Below are positions 25,624 to 35,700 of a stretch of DNA of 64,000 nt, in pieces. Within the stretch, counting starts at the first letter, position 1. Every line of letters starts with the position of its first letter. The stretch comes from Dyella halodurans (GTDB lineage: Bacteria; Pseudomonadota; Gammaproteobacteria; Xanthomonadales; Rhodanobacteraceae): positions 202,541 through 266,540 of the forward strand of contig NZ_JAPDPF010000008.1 of NCBI RefSeq assembly GCF_026283925.1. Reading direction: 5' to 3'. A program made the translations under genes and the position numbers. The notes below the pieces were generated by a model. It was given only the letters and a program-made list of their open reading frames with translations, had not been told where the DNA came from and made no database searches.

Positions 25624-26030
25624 CTCCTTCTCCCCCTTGGGGAGAACGCTGGGATGAGGGGCGGGTGCTTGCGATAGCGCTAAAACCAAGCGATATCGCC
25701 AGCTTGCCGCTTACGCAGCGGGCGTTCCGAACCGCTGCCGCGGTCCGGGTCACTTTTCTTTTGCTGGCCCAAAAGAAAAGTAACCCAAAGAAAATGGCCT
25801 GAAGAGCTCATAGCATTACGCTGGATGCGAGCCTGACGGGTGTGGCCAGCCGGAAAGGTGGCGGCCCACGGCCGCCACACAGCGGCTACACCGCAACGCG
25901 CCGAGGCGGAGAGGGCTTAAAGCGTTGGTTTGCTGTCTTGTCGCATCTGAGCTCGCGACATGGCTCGGTTGTAGCGCTGCCGCGAGCACCCACCCATCAT
26001 CCCAGCCTTCTCCCCGGAGGGGAGAAGGAG
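25624..26030. repeat. 407-bp long-terminal-inverted-repeat element, copy 1 (uninterrupted)
   Basis: The ends are imperfect inverted repeats of about 90 bp (25624-25712 against 25942-26030), each beginning with its own hairpin (CTCCTTCTCCCC facing GGGGAGAA). The centre has a further hairpin of about 18 bp (ACTTTTCTTTTG facing CAAAAGAAAAGT, about 25750-25790). No convincing gene is encoded. A second copy of exactly the same length, once its IS30 insertion is removed, occurs in opposite orientation at 54782-56307. Fixed length, long inverted ends and no coding capacity are MITE-like. No flanking target duplication was seen. Confidence 0.85.
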
Positions 26031-26139
26031 TAGAGGCGCCAAACCGGCGAAATCTCCCATCAACGCAGCCCCACCGTGTGCACCATGCACACCCGCTTCA
26101 CGCGCAGCAACTTTCGTTCCCAAACGCGCTGTCATCGGG

Positions 26140-26168
26140 TTGACACTTGCGCACCGCAGCAAGACAAT
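26140..26168 (+). promoter_or_regulatory. Sigma70-type promoter for the mgtA leader
   Basis: TTGACA (26140-26145), exactly 17 bp, then GACAAT (26163-26168). This is the best -35/-10 pair seen in the window. Transcription would start near 26175, about 640 nt before the mgtA start codon. Confidence 0.65.
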
Positions 26169-26228
26169 ACGCGAGCCCCCCGGCGCCATGGCGCCCTGTG
26201 GGCCTCTGTCCTACCAAACAAAGGCATA

Positions 26229-26344
26229 TGGACGTTTACCCTAGTCGCAACGTCGACATCCGCGAGCATCGGGTGCCGGCATTGCAAAACAAGTTGATTG
26301 CCTGCGGCGACCGCCTGCGGTCGGCTGGCGCTTTCCTAGACTAG
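26229..26344 (+). CDS. Small leader ORF 1 upstream of mgtA (38 aa)
   Basis: ATG 26229 to TAG 26344 encodes MDVYPSRNVDIREHRVPALQ followed by 18 further residues ending AGAFLD. An AAAGG lies very close (3 nt) to the ATG, so initiation would be weak. The ORF contains a 7-bp stem near its 3' end. No family is recognised. Its position in the predicted mgtA leader makes a regulatory leader peptide possible; a chance ORF is equally possible. Confidence 0.3.
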
Positions 26345-26400
26345 GGAAGTCCGGCCCACCTCTGATGGCGCCGTCGGCGCCGTTACGAGGAGATGGGCCC

Positions 26401-26646
26401 ATGAAGCTCCTTCGCGATTTCTTTCGTCTGCGCACCGCGGGACGCCAGTTGCTGGCCGGCCGTGGGGCAGAATCCCGCCGTTCCTGGACGATCACCGTCC
26501 CTGCGCCGCTGCATGAGGCAGCGGCTCCGGTCGTCATCGACATGCGTTGGAAAGCCGACGCTTCCCGCGGTCGCCCCGTCGCCCGTTGGCAAGAACATGT
26601 GCCGCCGCAAGCGCACCGTCATCTACAGCTGGTATCCAGTCACTGA
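26401..26646 (+). CDS. Small leader ORF 2 upstream of mgtA (81 aa)
   Basis: ATG 26401 is preceded by GAGGAG with ideal spacing, just after a GGCGCC-GTC-GGCGCC stem that could mask or expose the site. The product begins MKLLRDFFRLRTAGRQLLAG, a basic amphipathic start, continues through SWTITVPAPLHEAAAPVVID and ends HRHLQLVSSH. No transmembrane segment or known domain is seen. The good ribosome binding site favours translation. It ends 169 bp before mgtA. Confidence 0.4.
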   Translation: MKLLRDFFRLRTAGRQLLAGRGAESRRSWTITVPAPLHEAAAPVVIDMRWKADASRGRPVARWQEHVPPQAHRHLQLVSSH

Positions 26647-26815
26647 TGAAGCCGTCGTCGGCTCGCATCGATGTCCTGCGCAAGGGCTGGCCTCCGCCAG
26701 TCCCGTGGTCTCGATGGCGACGAAGGTCGTAGCGCAGGCATTGGCGTCACGCGCGGGGTAACCCCGCCGGCTCGCTGGTCCGCATCACATGTCACCGATT
26801 TCACGGAAGCGAGTC

Positions 26816-29482
26816 ATGTTCAAGCACTCCACCCAGACCGTCACCGGCAAGCCGGCGGGCAAGAGCGCCGCCGCGCCGGTGCGCGTGGCCGTCGCGCAGG
26901 AAGCGTTCCGCCATAACGAGGCCCTGTACGCAGCGCTGGATACCAGCGCTGCCGGTCTCAACGAGGAACAGATCGGCGAGCGCCTGGATCGGGACGGCCT
27001 CAACGAGGTTTCGCACGAGAAGCCCCCGCATTGGTCGGTGCAGCTGCTGCGTGCGTTCAAGAACCCGTTCATCATCGTGCTGCTGGTGCTGGCGGCGGTT
27101 CAGCTGTTTACCGATGCCAGCGACCTGACCGGGCCGATCATCATCGCCGTGATGGTGGGCATCAGCGTGCTGCTGAGCTTCACCCAGGAATACCGATCGT
27201 CCAGGGCCGCCGAGAACCTCAAGGCGATGGTGCGCAACACCGCCACGGTGACGCGCCGCGCCTCGGACGGGCATAGCGAGCGCATCGAAGTGCCGGTGGG
27301 CGAGCTGGTCGCGGGCGATATCGTGCATCTGGCGGCAGGCGACATGGTGCCTGCCGACCTGCGCCTGGTTTCGGCCAAGGATCTGTTTATCAGCCAGGCC
27401 ATCCTGACCGGCGAATCCCTGCCGGTGGAAAAGTCGGCGCCGGCGCATGCGCAGGCGTCCGACGAACTGCATGCCGGCGCGGCCGACAATCCGCTGGATC
27501 TGCCAACCGTGTGCTACATGGGCACCAACGTGGTCAGCGGTACCGCCACGGCGGTGGTGGTGGCGACCGGTTCGCGCACCTACCTGGGCTCGATCGCGCG
27601 CACCATCGTCGGCCAGCGCGTGCAGACCAGTTTCGATCGCGGCGTGAACAGCGTCAGCTGGCTGCTGATCCGCTTCATGGCGGTGATGGTGCCGATCGTT
27701 TTCCTGATCAACGGTCTGGACAAGCACGACTGGCTGCAGGCGTTTACGTTTGCGCTGTCGGTGGCGGTGGGCCTGACCCCGGAAATGCTGCCGCTGATCG
27801 TCACCGCGAACCTGGCCAAGGGCGCGCTGGCGATGTCCAAGCGCAAGGTGGTGGTGAAGCGCCTCAACGCGATCCAGAACTTCGGCGCCATGGACGTGCT
27901 GTGCACGGACAAGACCGGCACGCTGACGCTGGACAAGATCGTGCTGGAGCGCCACCTGGACCTGTACGGCGAGGAGTCCGACGAGGCGCTGGAATACGGC
28001 TATCTCAACAGCCGTTTCCAGACCGGCCTGAAGAACCTGATGGACAAGGCGGTGCTGTCCCATCGGGATCTTGAAGAAACCGCCACGCATTACCGCATCG
28101 TCGACGAGATCCCGTTCGACTTCCAGCGTCGCCGCATGTCGGTGGTGCTGGGCAATGGCGACGGCAACGAGTTGCTGGTGTGCAAGGGCGCCGTCGAGGA
28201 GATGCTGTCGATCTGTGCCTACGCCAAGGCCGGCGACGAGATCCTGCCGATGAGCGACGAGCAGCGCGCCGACATCAAGGCGATGACGCGCGGACTCAAC
28301 GAGGACGGCCTGCGCGTGCTGGTGGTGGCGATCAAGCGCCAGCCGCCGGCAGGCCGCGCTTATGGCGTGGCCGACGAGAGCAACCTCATCGCAATCGGTT
28401 GCCTGGCCTTCCTCGATCCGCCGAAGGACACGGCAGCCACCGCCATCGCGGCGCTGCATCACCACGGCGTCGAAGTGAAGGTGATCACCGGCGACAACGA
28501 GGCGGTGACGCGCAAGATCTGCCGCGAAGTGGGCCTGGATGTGGAGCATTCCGCCCAGGGCAAGCACATCGAGCCGCTCGACGACGAGGCGCTGGACGAA
28601 TTGGTCAAGCGCACCACGGTGTTCGCCAAGATGTCGCCGCTGCAGAAGGCGCGCGTGGTGAAGTCGCTGCAGCGCCAGGGCCATACCGTGGGCTTCCTCG
28701 GCGATGGCATCAACGATGCGCCGGCACTGCGCGAGGCAGACGTGGGCATCTCGGTGGATACCGCCACCGACATCGCCAAGGAGTCGGCCGACATCATCCT
28801 GTTGGAAAAGAACTTGATGGTGCTGGAAGAGGGGGTGATCGAGGGTCGCATCACCTTCGGCAACATCATCAAGTACATCAAGATGACCGCCAGCTCCAAT
28901 TTCGGCAACATGTTCTCGGTACTGATCGCCAGCGCGTTCCTGCCGTTCCTGCCGATGCTGCCGCTGCAGATCCTGGTGCTGAACCTGCTGTACGACATCT
29001 CGCAGCTGTCGATTCCGTTCGATCGCATGGACGACGAATACCTGCGCAAGCCGCGCAAGTGGGACGCCAGCGACATCGGCCGTTTCATGGTGTGGATCGG
29101 CCCGGTCAGCTCGATCTTCGACGTCACCACCTTCCTGCTGCTGTGGTACGTGTTCGGCGCGAATTCGACGGAACACCAGGCGTTCTTCCAGTCCGGCTGG
29201 TTCATCGAGAGCCTGCTGACGCAGACGCTGATCGTGCACATGATCCGTACCCGCCGGATTCCGTTCCTGCAGAGCGTGGCGGCGGCGCCGGTGCTGGCCT
29301 TGACCACCGCGATCATCATCATCGGCATGCTGGTGCCCTATACCAGCCTGGGCGCGAAGATCGGCATGGTGGCCTTGCCCGGCGTGTACTTCGGCTGGCT
29401 GGTGCTGACCGTGTTGACTTACTGCGTGCTGACGCAGTTGATGAAGCTGGTCTATATCCGCCGCTACGGACGCTGGTTGTGA
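26816..29482 (+). CDS. mgtA: Magnesium-translocating P-type ATPase
   Basis: An inner-membrane P3B-type ATPase importing Mg2+, 888 residues from the chosen start. It shows the actuator motif LTGESLPVEKS, the phosphorylation site CTDKTGTLT, the nucleotide-binding KGAVEEML region and the hinge GDGINDAPALREADVGISVD, with about ten helices, the last ones within SNFGNMFSVLIASAFLPFLP and beyond. ATG 26816 has GGAAG at suitable distance; ATG 26789 has none. The gene follows a long structured leader and precedes a Na/Pi cotransporter gene by 175 bp on the same strand. Induction by low Mg2+ is expected for the family. Confidence 0.94.
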   Translation: MFKHSTQTVTGKPAGKSAAAPVRVAVAQEAFRHNEALYAALDTSAAGLNEEQIGERLDRDGLNEVSHEKPPHWSVQLLRAFKNPFIIVLLVLAAVQLFTDASDLTGPIIIAVMVGISVLLSFTQEYRSSRAAENLKAMVRNTATVTRRASDGHSERIEVPVGELVAGDIVHLAAGDMVPADLRLVSAKDLFISQAILTGESLPVEKSAPAHAQASDELHAGAADNPLDLPTVCYMGTNVVSGTATAVVVATGSRTYLGSIARTIVGQRVQTSFDRGVNSVSWLLIRFMAVMVPIVFLINGLDKHDWLQAFTFALSVAVGLTPEMLPLIVTANLAKGALAMSKRKVVVKRLNAIQNFGAMDVLCTDKTGTLTLDKIVLERHLDLYGEESDEALEYGYLNSRFQTGLKNLMDKAVLSHRDLEETATHYRIVDEIPFDFQRRRMSVVLGNGDGNELLVCKGAVEEMLSICAYAKAGDEILPMSDEQRADIKAMTRGLNEDGLRVLVVAIKRQPPAGRAYGVADESNLIAIGCLAFLDPPKDTAATAIAALHHHGVEVKVITGDNEAVTRKICREVGLDVEHSAQGKHIEPLDDEALDELVKRTTVFAKMSPLQKARVVKSLQRQGHTVGFLGDGINDAPALREADVGISVDTATDIAKESADIILLEKNLMVLEEGVIEGRITFGNIIKYIKMTASSNFGNMFSVLIASAFLPFLPMLPLQILVLNLLYDISQLSIPFDRMDDEYLRKPRKWDASDIGRFMVWIGPVSSIFDVTTFLLLWYVFGANSTEHQAFFQSGWFIESLLTQTLIVHMIRTRRIPFLQSVAAAPVLALTTAIIIIGMLVPYTSLGAKIGMVALPGVYFGWLVLTVLTYCVLTQLMKLVYIRRYGRWL

Positions 29483-29560
29483 CGTTGCCGCTTTTGCAGA
29501 GGGCGAAAGCGTAAGGCAAGCGTTTCATGGCTTGCTGCGTTGCTTTGCCGCACACGACGA

Positions 29561-29580
29561 GGGCACCTGCATCGGTGCCC
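29561..29580 (+). other. Hairpin between mgtA and the Na/Pi cotransporter gene
   Basis: GGGCACC-TGCATC-GGTGCCC forms a perfect 7-bp stem with a 6-nt loop. No T-run follows, so it is unlikely to terminate transcription efficiently and leaves mgtA and the next gene potentially co-transcribed. Confidence 0.5.
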
Positions 29581-29657
29581 GTGAATGATCACCTCTTCTC
29601 CCGTCGAGGGAGGGGCGAGCGCGACGCGCGTTCGATTTGCATCAGGGAGGCCACGCC

Positions 29658-31313
29658 ATGAAAGGCACCTTCGCTCTACTCGACATTGCCGGTTACGTGG
29701 CCCTGCTGCTGTGGGGCACGCACATGGTCACCAGCGGCGTGCTGCGTGGCTATGGCAGTGCGCTGCGTCGCTGGATGGGGCGCTACCTGGGCCATCGTCC
29801 GGCGGCGTTCGGCTTTGGCGTGTGCGTCACCGCGATCCTGCAGAGCAGCACCGCGACGGGACTGATGGCCACCTCGTTTGCCGCCAGCGGCTTCCTGGGC
29901 CTGGCGCCGGGCCTGGCCGTGATGCTGGGCGCCAACGTGGGTACGACCCTGATCGTGCAGGTGATGTCGTTCGACATCTCGATCGTGGCGCCGGTGCTGA
30001 TCCTGATCGGTTTCACCATCCATCGCCGCAGCGACGATGTGAGTTACGAGAATATCGGGCGGGTCGCGATCGGCCTGGGCCTGATGCTGCTCGCGCTGCA
30101 TCTGCTGGTGATCGCGATGGCGCCGGTGGAAAACGCGCAGGTGCTGCATGCGATCCTGCAGAGCCTGGCCAGCGAGCCGGTGCTCGCCATGCTGGTCGCG
30201 GCCTTGCTTACCTGGGCCTGTCATTCGAGCGTGGCGGTGGTGTTGTTGATCGTGTCGTTGGCCAGCGCCGGCGTGATCGACGCGCCGGGCGCCCTGGCCT
30301 TGGTGCTCGGCGCGAACTTGGGTGGCACCATTCCGGCCTTGCTGGAAGCCCATACGCCGGTGGCCCGTCGCTTGCCGATGGGTAATCTGATGGTGCGCGC
30401 GTTTGGTTGCGTCGTCTGCCTGCCGCTGCTGCCGTTGCTGGCGCACTGGCTGGCGCCGCTGGGCGCGTCGCCGGCGCGCATCGTGGTGAATTTCCACACG
30501 GCCTTCAATCTGGCGTTGGCGCTGATCTTCATCGTGCCGGTGCAGAGCCTCGCCCGCTTGCTGGTGCGACTGCTGCCGGAGCCGCCGCAGCCCAATGATC
30601 CGGGCGTGCCGCAGTATCTCGATGTAGGCGCACTCGATTCGGCCAATGTGGCCCTGGCCAACGCCGTGCGCGAATCCATGCGCATGGCCGACATGGTCGA
30701 AGACATGCTGAAGGGGTTGGTCGAGGTATTCGGCAAGGACGACCGTGCGCGCGCGGCGTCGATCAGTCGCATGGACACGTCGTTGGATCGTCTCGGCGTG
30801 GCCATCCGCGAATACCTGACCGATCTCGGCGGCGAAGCCTTGAATGAAGAGGATGGCGAGCGCAGCCAGGAGATCCACGCCTTCGTCATCAACATCGAGC
30901 ACATCGGCGACATCACCGCGAACAACCTGATGGAGTTTGCCGCCAAGAAGGCGCAGAGCGGGCAGGACTTCTCCGCCGACGACATCCAGGACCTTGCGGC
31001 CATGCATGCACAGGTGATGGAGAGCCTGCGCCTCGGCCTCACCGTGTTCCTGCGTGGCGACCTGCGCGCGGCGCAGCAATTGATCTCGCGCAAGGAAGTG
31101 CTGTGGCGCCTGGAGAATGAAGCGTCCGACCGGCACGTGCGCGCGCTGCGTGAGCGCCGCGACGCCGGTGGCGGCGACGTCTACCTGCGCATCCTGCGCG
31201 ACCTCAAGCGCGTGCATTCGCACCTGGCCGCGCTGGCCTATCTGCCGCTGCAACGCGCCGGCCTGTTGCAGGACCGCCTGGTGCGCGAGCCGGTGAGCCC
31301 TGGCGCGGCGTGA
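29658..31313 (+). CDS. Na/Pi cotransporter family protein with PhoU-like C-terminal domain
   Basis: A 551-residue protein. The membrane part (about 1-320) has two repeated NptA/PNaS motifs, AILQSSTATGLMATSF and TWACHSSVAVVLLIVS, each followed by a glycine-rich LGANVGTT or LGANLGGT segment. The C-terminal roughly 200 residues are helical and PhoU-like (ESMRMADMVEDMLKG, INIEHIGDI). This is the architecture of E. coli YjbB, reported to export phosphate. ATG 29658 has GGGAGG before it. Adjacent, co-oriented position after mgtA suggests that it adjusts cellular phosphate when Mg2+ is limiting. Confidence 0.9.
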   Translation: MKGTFALLDIAGYVALLLWGTHMVTSGVLRGYGSALRRWMGRYLGHRPAAFGFGVCVTAILQSSTATGLMATSFAASGFLGLAPGLAVMLGANVGTTLIVQVMSFDISIVAPVLILIGFTIHRRSDDVSYENIGRVAIGLGLMLLALHLLVIAMAPVENAQVLHAILQSLASEPVLAMLVAALLTWACHSSVAVVLLIVSLASAGVIDAPGALALVLGANLGGTIPALLEAHTPVARRLPMGNLMVRAFGCVVCLPLLPLLAHWLAPLGASPARIVVNFHTAFNLALALIFIVPVQSLARLLVRLLPEPPQPNDPGVPQYLDVGALDSANVALANAVRESMRMADMVEDMLKGLVEVFGKDDRARAASISRMDTSLDRLGVAIREYLTDLGGEALNEEDGERSQEIHAFVINIEHIGDITANNLMEFAAKKAQSGQDFSADDIQDLAAMHAQVMESLRLGLTVFLRGDLRAAQQLISRKEVLWRLENEASDRHVRALRERRDAGGGDVYLRILRDLKRVHSHLAALAYLPLQRAGLLQDRLVREPVSPGAA

Positions 31314-31590
31314 CCAACGACCAAGTACCGATAGAGGAGAAACCCGACCTTGGACCCTAGTCCTTCAAGCGATCCGTCGATTCCGCATACGCCGTACTGA
31401 TACCGCCATCGCGTGCTCTTCACTCTGAAGGGCATCCCCGGATGCGGTAGCCGACGACGGCCCTGACCGCGAACCGGGGCAACTCGGGCTATTTCTCCGC
31501 CCTTGTCTTCCCCTTGTCGTAAAACTCTGCTCTGTGGTCTTGGTGATCGCGGTGCTTTCGCTCGAGTTTCCATCCCGCAAGGGGAACGTC

Positions 31591-32712
31591 ATGTCCTTTC
31601 TTACCACCAAACACCTGTCCTGCCTGCCTGCCGCGCTCGCCATGGCGCTGAGCCTGGCCGCCTGCTCGCACTCCTCGAATGAAGCGACGCCGGCGCCCCA
31701 CGTGATTGCGGATCACGGCGTGCTGCGGATTCCGGAAAAGTCCCCGCTGCGCTCCGAGCTGATCGTCCAGGCCGTCGAGATGCGCGAGATGCCGCACGCC
31801 ATGACGTTCCCGGCCCAAGTCGAGGTCGATCCGGCGCATCAGGCCAATGTCCTGCCGGCGGTGACAGGCAAGGTGGTCGAGCTGAAGGTCGGCCTGGGCG
31901 ATCACGTCACCCGTGGCCAACTGCTGGCGGTGATCGATTCGGGCGATCTGGCCCAGGCCTATGCCGACGTCGACAAGGCCAATGATGCACTCGACCTGGC
32001 CAGGAAGAGCCTGGAGCGTGCGCGTGGCGTGCAGCAAGCGGGCGGCAACGCCGTGAAGGATCTGCAGGCCGCGCAAAGTGGCTACAACCAGGCGCTGGCG
32101 GAAGCCGGTCGCGCACAGACGCGCCTGGCGGCCCTGGGTGGCGCGGGTTCGCATGTGGCGAAGTCGATGCAGGTCATCGCGCCGGTCAGTGGTTACATCA
32201 CCGCGTTGTCGGTGTCGCCGGGCATGTATGTCAACGACGCCACCGCGGCCCTGATGTCCATCGCCAATCTCGATACGGTGTGGATCACCGCCAATGTGCC
32301 GGAGAGTGCGGTCGGCCAGGTCGCCAAGGGGCAGGACGTCGATGCCACGCTGTCCGCCTATCCGGACGAGGTGGTACACGGCAAGGTAAGTTTCGTCAGT
32401 CCCGTGCTGCAAGCGGATACCCGCCGCAGCATGGTGCGTGTCGCGGTGGCCAATCCGGAGGGACGGCTGAAGCCGAACATGTTCGCGAACGCGAGCTTCC
32501 ATATTCCGCAGCCACCGCAGGTGATCGTGCCGGAAACGGCCTTGCTGATGAACAACGACAACATCAGCGTGTTCGTGGAAGTGTCGCCGTGGGCGTTTGA
32601 ACGCCGCACCGTCGAGCTGAGCTATTCGGAGACGGCAGGCGCGCGCGTGACCCGGGGCCTGAAGGCCGGCGACCGCGTGATCGTGCGGGGCGGAGTCCTG
32701 CTCAATGATTAA
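31591..32712 (+). CDS. Efflux RND transporter periplasmic adaptor subunit (CzcB/CusB-like lipoprotein)
   Basis: The membrane-fusion protein of a tripartite efflux pump, 373 residues. It has a lipoprotein signal ending LSLAAC, then a biotinyl-lipoyl-like half-motif (AVTGKVVELKVGLGDHVTRGQ), a helical hairpin (about 115-165), the second half (VIAPVSGYITALSVSPGMYV) and a beta-barrel domain. There is no histidine- or methionine-rich metal-binding N-terminus of the CusB or CzcB kind. AAGGGGA precedes ATG 31591. The 3' end overlaps the pump gene by 8 bp, so the two are coupled. Confidence 0.92.
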   Translation: MSFLTTKHLSCLPAALAMALSLAACSHSSNEATPAPHVIADHGVLRIPEKSPLRSELIVQAVEMREMPHAMTFPAQVEVDPAHQANVLPAVTGKVVELKVGLGDHVTRGQLLAVIDSGDLAQAYADVDKANDALDLARKSLERARGVQQAGGNAVKDLQAAQSGYNQALAEAGRAQTRLAALGGAGSHVAKSMQVIAPVSGYITALSVSPGMYVNDATAALMSIANLDTVWITANVPESAVGQVAKGQDVDATLSAYPDEVVHGKVSFVSPVLQADTRRSMVRVAVANPEGRLKPNMFANASFHIPQPPQVIVPETALLMNNDNISVFVEVSPWAFERRTVELSYSETAGARVTRGLKAGDRVIVRGGVLLND

Positions 32713-35700
32713 CGCGATCTTCCAGTTCTGCTTCCAGAAGCGGATGTTGTTCTTCGTCGTGACGATCCTCGTCGCGTGCTTCGGCTATTACTCCTGGACC
32801 CAGCTGGCGATCGAGGCGTATCCCGAGCTGAGCGATGTCACCGCCCAGGTCACCACCCAGGTGCCCGGCCTGGCCGCCGAGGAAATCGAGCAGCAGATCA
32901 CCACGCCGCTGGAGCGTGGCCTTGCCGGTACGCCCGGCCTGGTCAGCATGCGTTCCAGCAGCACCTTTGGCCTGTCGCTGATCACCATGGTGTTCAAGGA
33001 TGGGGCGGAGGACTACTGGTCGCGCCAGCGCATCATGGAGCGGGTGAGTCAGGTCACCCTGCCTGCCGGCGTGACGCCCGGTCTGGATGCGGTTTCCGGC
33101 CCTGCCGGCGAAATCTACCGCTATACGCTGGAGTCCAAGAGCAAGAATCTGATGCAGCTGTCGGAGCTGCAGACCTGGGTCGTTATTCCTGCACTGGAGA
33201 AGGTTCCAGGTGTGGCCAATGTCGATATCTTCGGCGGCTTCACCAAGGAATTCCAGCTGGAGCTGGACCCGGCCCAGCTGCTGCGCTTCGGCGTCAGCGT
33301 GAACCAGGTCAGCAGTGCGATCTCCGCCAATACCTCCAATGCGGGCGGCAGCCGCATTACCCGTGGCGAGCAGTCGTACATCGTGCGCGGCATCGGCATG
33401 GTGCATACGCTGCAGGAGCTCGGCGACATCGTGGTCACCCAGAGCAATGGCGTGCCGGTACTGGTGCGCGATCTCGGCAAGCTGCGCTATGGCCATCAGG
33501 TGCGCCAGGGCATTCTCGGCAAGAACAACAATCCCGACACCATCGAAGGCATCGTCGACCTGCTGAAGTACGAGAATCCCTCGCGCGTGCTGGAGGGCAT
33601 CCACGCCACCGTCGATCAGCTCAACCAGCGCCTCGCCGCGCAGGACGTGCAGATCGTCCCGTATATCGATCGCGACGACCTGGTCAATGCGACCAAGGAA
33701 AAAGTCTTCCGCACCGTGATGGAAGGCGTGGGCCTGGTCTGCATCGTGCTGATCCTGTTCCTGGGCAGTCCGCGTTCGGCCCTGGTGGCGGCGGTCGCGA
33801 TACCGATGTCGCTGGTCACGGTCTTCATCCTGATGCAGTTCACCCACATGCCGGCGAATCTGTTCTCGCTTGGTGCGATCGACTTTGGCGTGATCGTGGA
33901 CGGCACCATCGTGGTGACCGAGGCGATCCTGCGGCGTCGTGAGGAAAAGCCCAACGAGGTGCTGACCGAAGACGATGTAATGACGGTGACCAAGCATGTG
34001 GGCCGCTCGATCTTCTTTGCGACCCTGATCATCATCACCGCTTATCTGCCGCTGTTCGCGTTCGAACATGCCGAGGGCAAGCTGTTCCGCCCGATGGCCT
34101 TCACCGTGGGTTACGCCTTGCTGGCGGCCCTGCTGTGCACGGTGACCTTGACGCCCGGCCTGGCCTATATCGCCCTGCGCAAGCCGCGCAAGATTTTCCA
34201 CAACAAGCCGCTGGAGAAGCTGCAGGCGGCCTACCGTTCCAGTCTCGGACGTCTGCTGCACAAGCTGCCGGTGGCCTACACCGCGGCCGGGGTGACCTTC
34301 CTGGGCGTGTTGGCCCTCGGTGCAACGATTGGTCGCGAGTTTCTGCCCGAGCTGGATGAAGGCGCGCTATGGCTGCAGGTGCAGATGCCGTCCGGCCTGT
34401 CGCTGGACAAGGCCAGTGCGATGACGGCCGATCTGCGCCGTGCCGTGCGCGAGTTTCCCGAGGTTTCCTATGTAGTGACCCAGCTGGGTCGTAACGATTC
34501 CGGCACCGATCCGTGGACACCGTCGCACGTCGAGGCTGGCGTGGGCCTCAAGCCCTACAGCAGCTGGGCGAGTGGCGAAAGCAAGGCGGAGTTCCTGCGT
34601 CGATTCAATGCGCGCATGCAGCAGATGCCGGGGATCAGCGTGGGCATCAGCCAGCCGATCGTGGATGGCGAGAACGACATGATCGGCGGGGCGCATAGCC
34701 CGCTGGTGCTGCGTATCTATGGCGATGACTTCGGCGAGCTGCGCCGCATCGGCGGCGAGATCGTGGAGGTGCTGCAAGGCGTGCGCGGCACCGCCGAGGC
34801 ATCGATCTTCCAGGAGCCGCCGATCCCCCAGCTGGCGATCACGGCAGATCGCGAGGCGGCGGCACGTTATGGCATCAATATCGCCGATGTCAGCGGCCTG
34901 ATCCAGACGGCTATCGGCGGCGCGCCGATCGCGCAGGTCTATGTGGCCGACCGCATCTACAACGTGACGGCCCGGGTGCCCAATGCGGTGGCCAACAATA
35001 TCGAGGCGATCGGCCAGTTGCCGCTCACCTCGGCCACCGGTGCGCAGGTGCCCCTGAAACAGGTGGCGCATATCGGCCTGGCCATGGGCGAAAGCACGAT
35101 TGCGCACGAGCAGACCCATCGCCAGCTGACCATACGCATCGACAACCGCGATCGTGCGCTGTCGGAGTATCTCGCCGATGCGCAGAAGCAAATCGACGCC
35201 AAGGTCCATTTCGACAAGCAGAACTATCACCTGGAATGGGCAGGCACGTTTGAGAACCAGCAGCGTGCCGAGGCACGCCTGATCGTGGTGATGGGCCTGG
35301 TGCTGGCGATCATGGCGGTGCTGCTGTTTGCCGAGTTCGGCAAGTTGCACCAGGCGATCCTGGTGCTGGCCGTGGTGCCGCTGGCGACCGTAGGCGGACT
35401 GATCTCGCTGCATTTGCGTGGCGAGACCTTGAACATCGCCACGGCGGTCGGCTTCATCGCCTTGTTCGGCGTGGCGGTACAGAACGGCATCATCATGGTG
35501 TCGAACATCAATCGCGTTCGAAAGGAAGGGCTGCCGTTGGAGGAGGCGGTATTGGCCGGTGCGACGGAGCGCTTCCGGCCGGTACTGATGACCGCCACCG
35601 TCGCCAGCGTGGGCATGCTGCCGGCGGCACTCGCCACCGGCATTGGCACGGACGTGCAGCGCGGCCTGGCCACCGTGGTCGTCGGCGGCCTGCCAATCGC

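Larger units (their letters stand above)
26175..26815 (+). promoter_or_regulatory. Long putative 5' leader of mgtA
   Basis: The stretch from the predicted start site to mgtA holds two small ORFs (26229-26344 and 26401-26646) and several strong stems: GGCGCC-AT-GGCGCC (26182-26195), GACCGC-CT-GCGGTC (26309-26322) inside the first ORF, GGCGCC-GTC-GGCGCC (26367-26381) just before the second ORF's ribosome binding site, and a GGGGTAACCCC stem near 26755. Long leaders with small ORFs control mgtA by Mg2+-dependent attenuation in enterobacteria; no recognisable M-box was identified here, so any mechanism is inferred. Confidence 0.5.

Noticed and set aside
25680..26033. Short frames inside the 407-bp element and its second copy (often annotated as hypothetical proteins)
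   Set aside because: They arise from inverted repeats, run on both strands, and have no ribosome binding site; the structure is explained by the repeat.
26365..26815. An M-box (ykoK-type) Mg2+ riboswitch in the mgtA leader
   Set aside because: I could not find the conserved M-box core by eye; stems are present but do not match the known consensus, so only an unspecified leader is reported.
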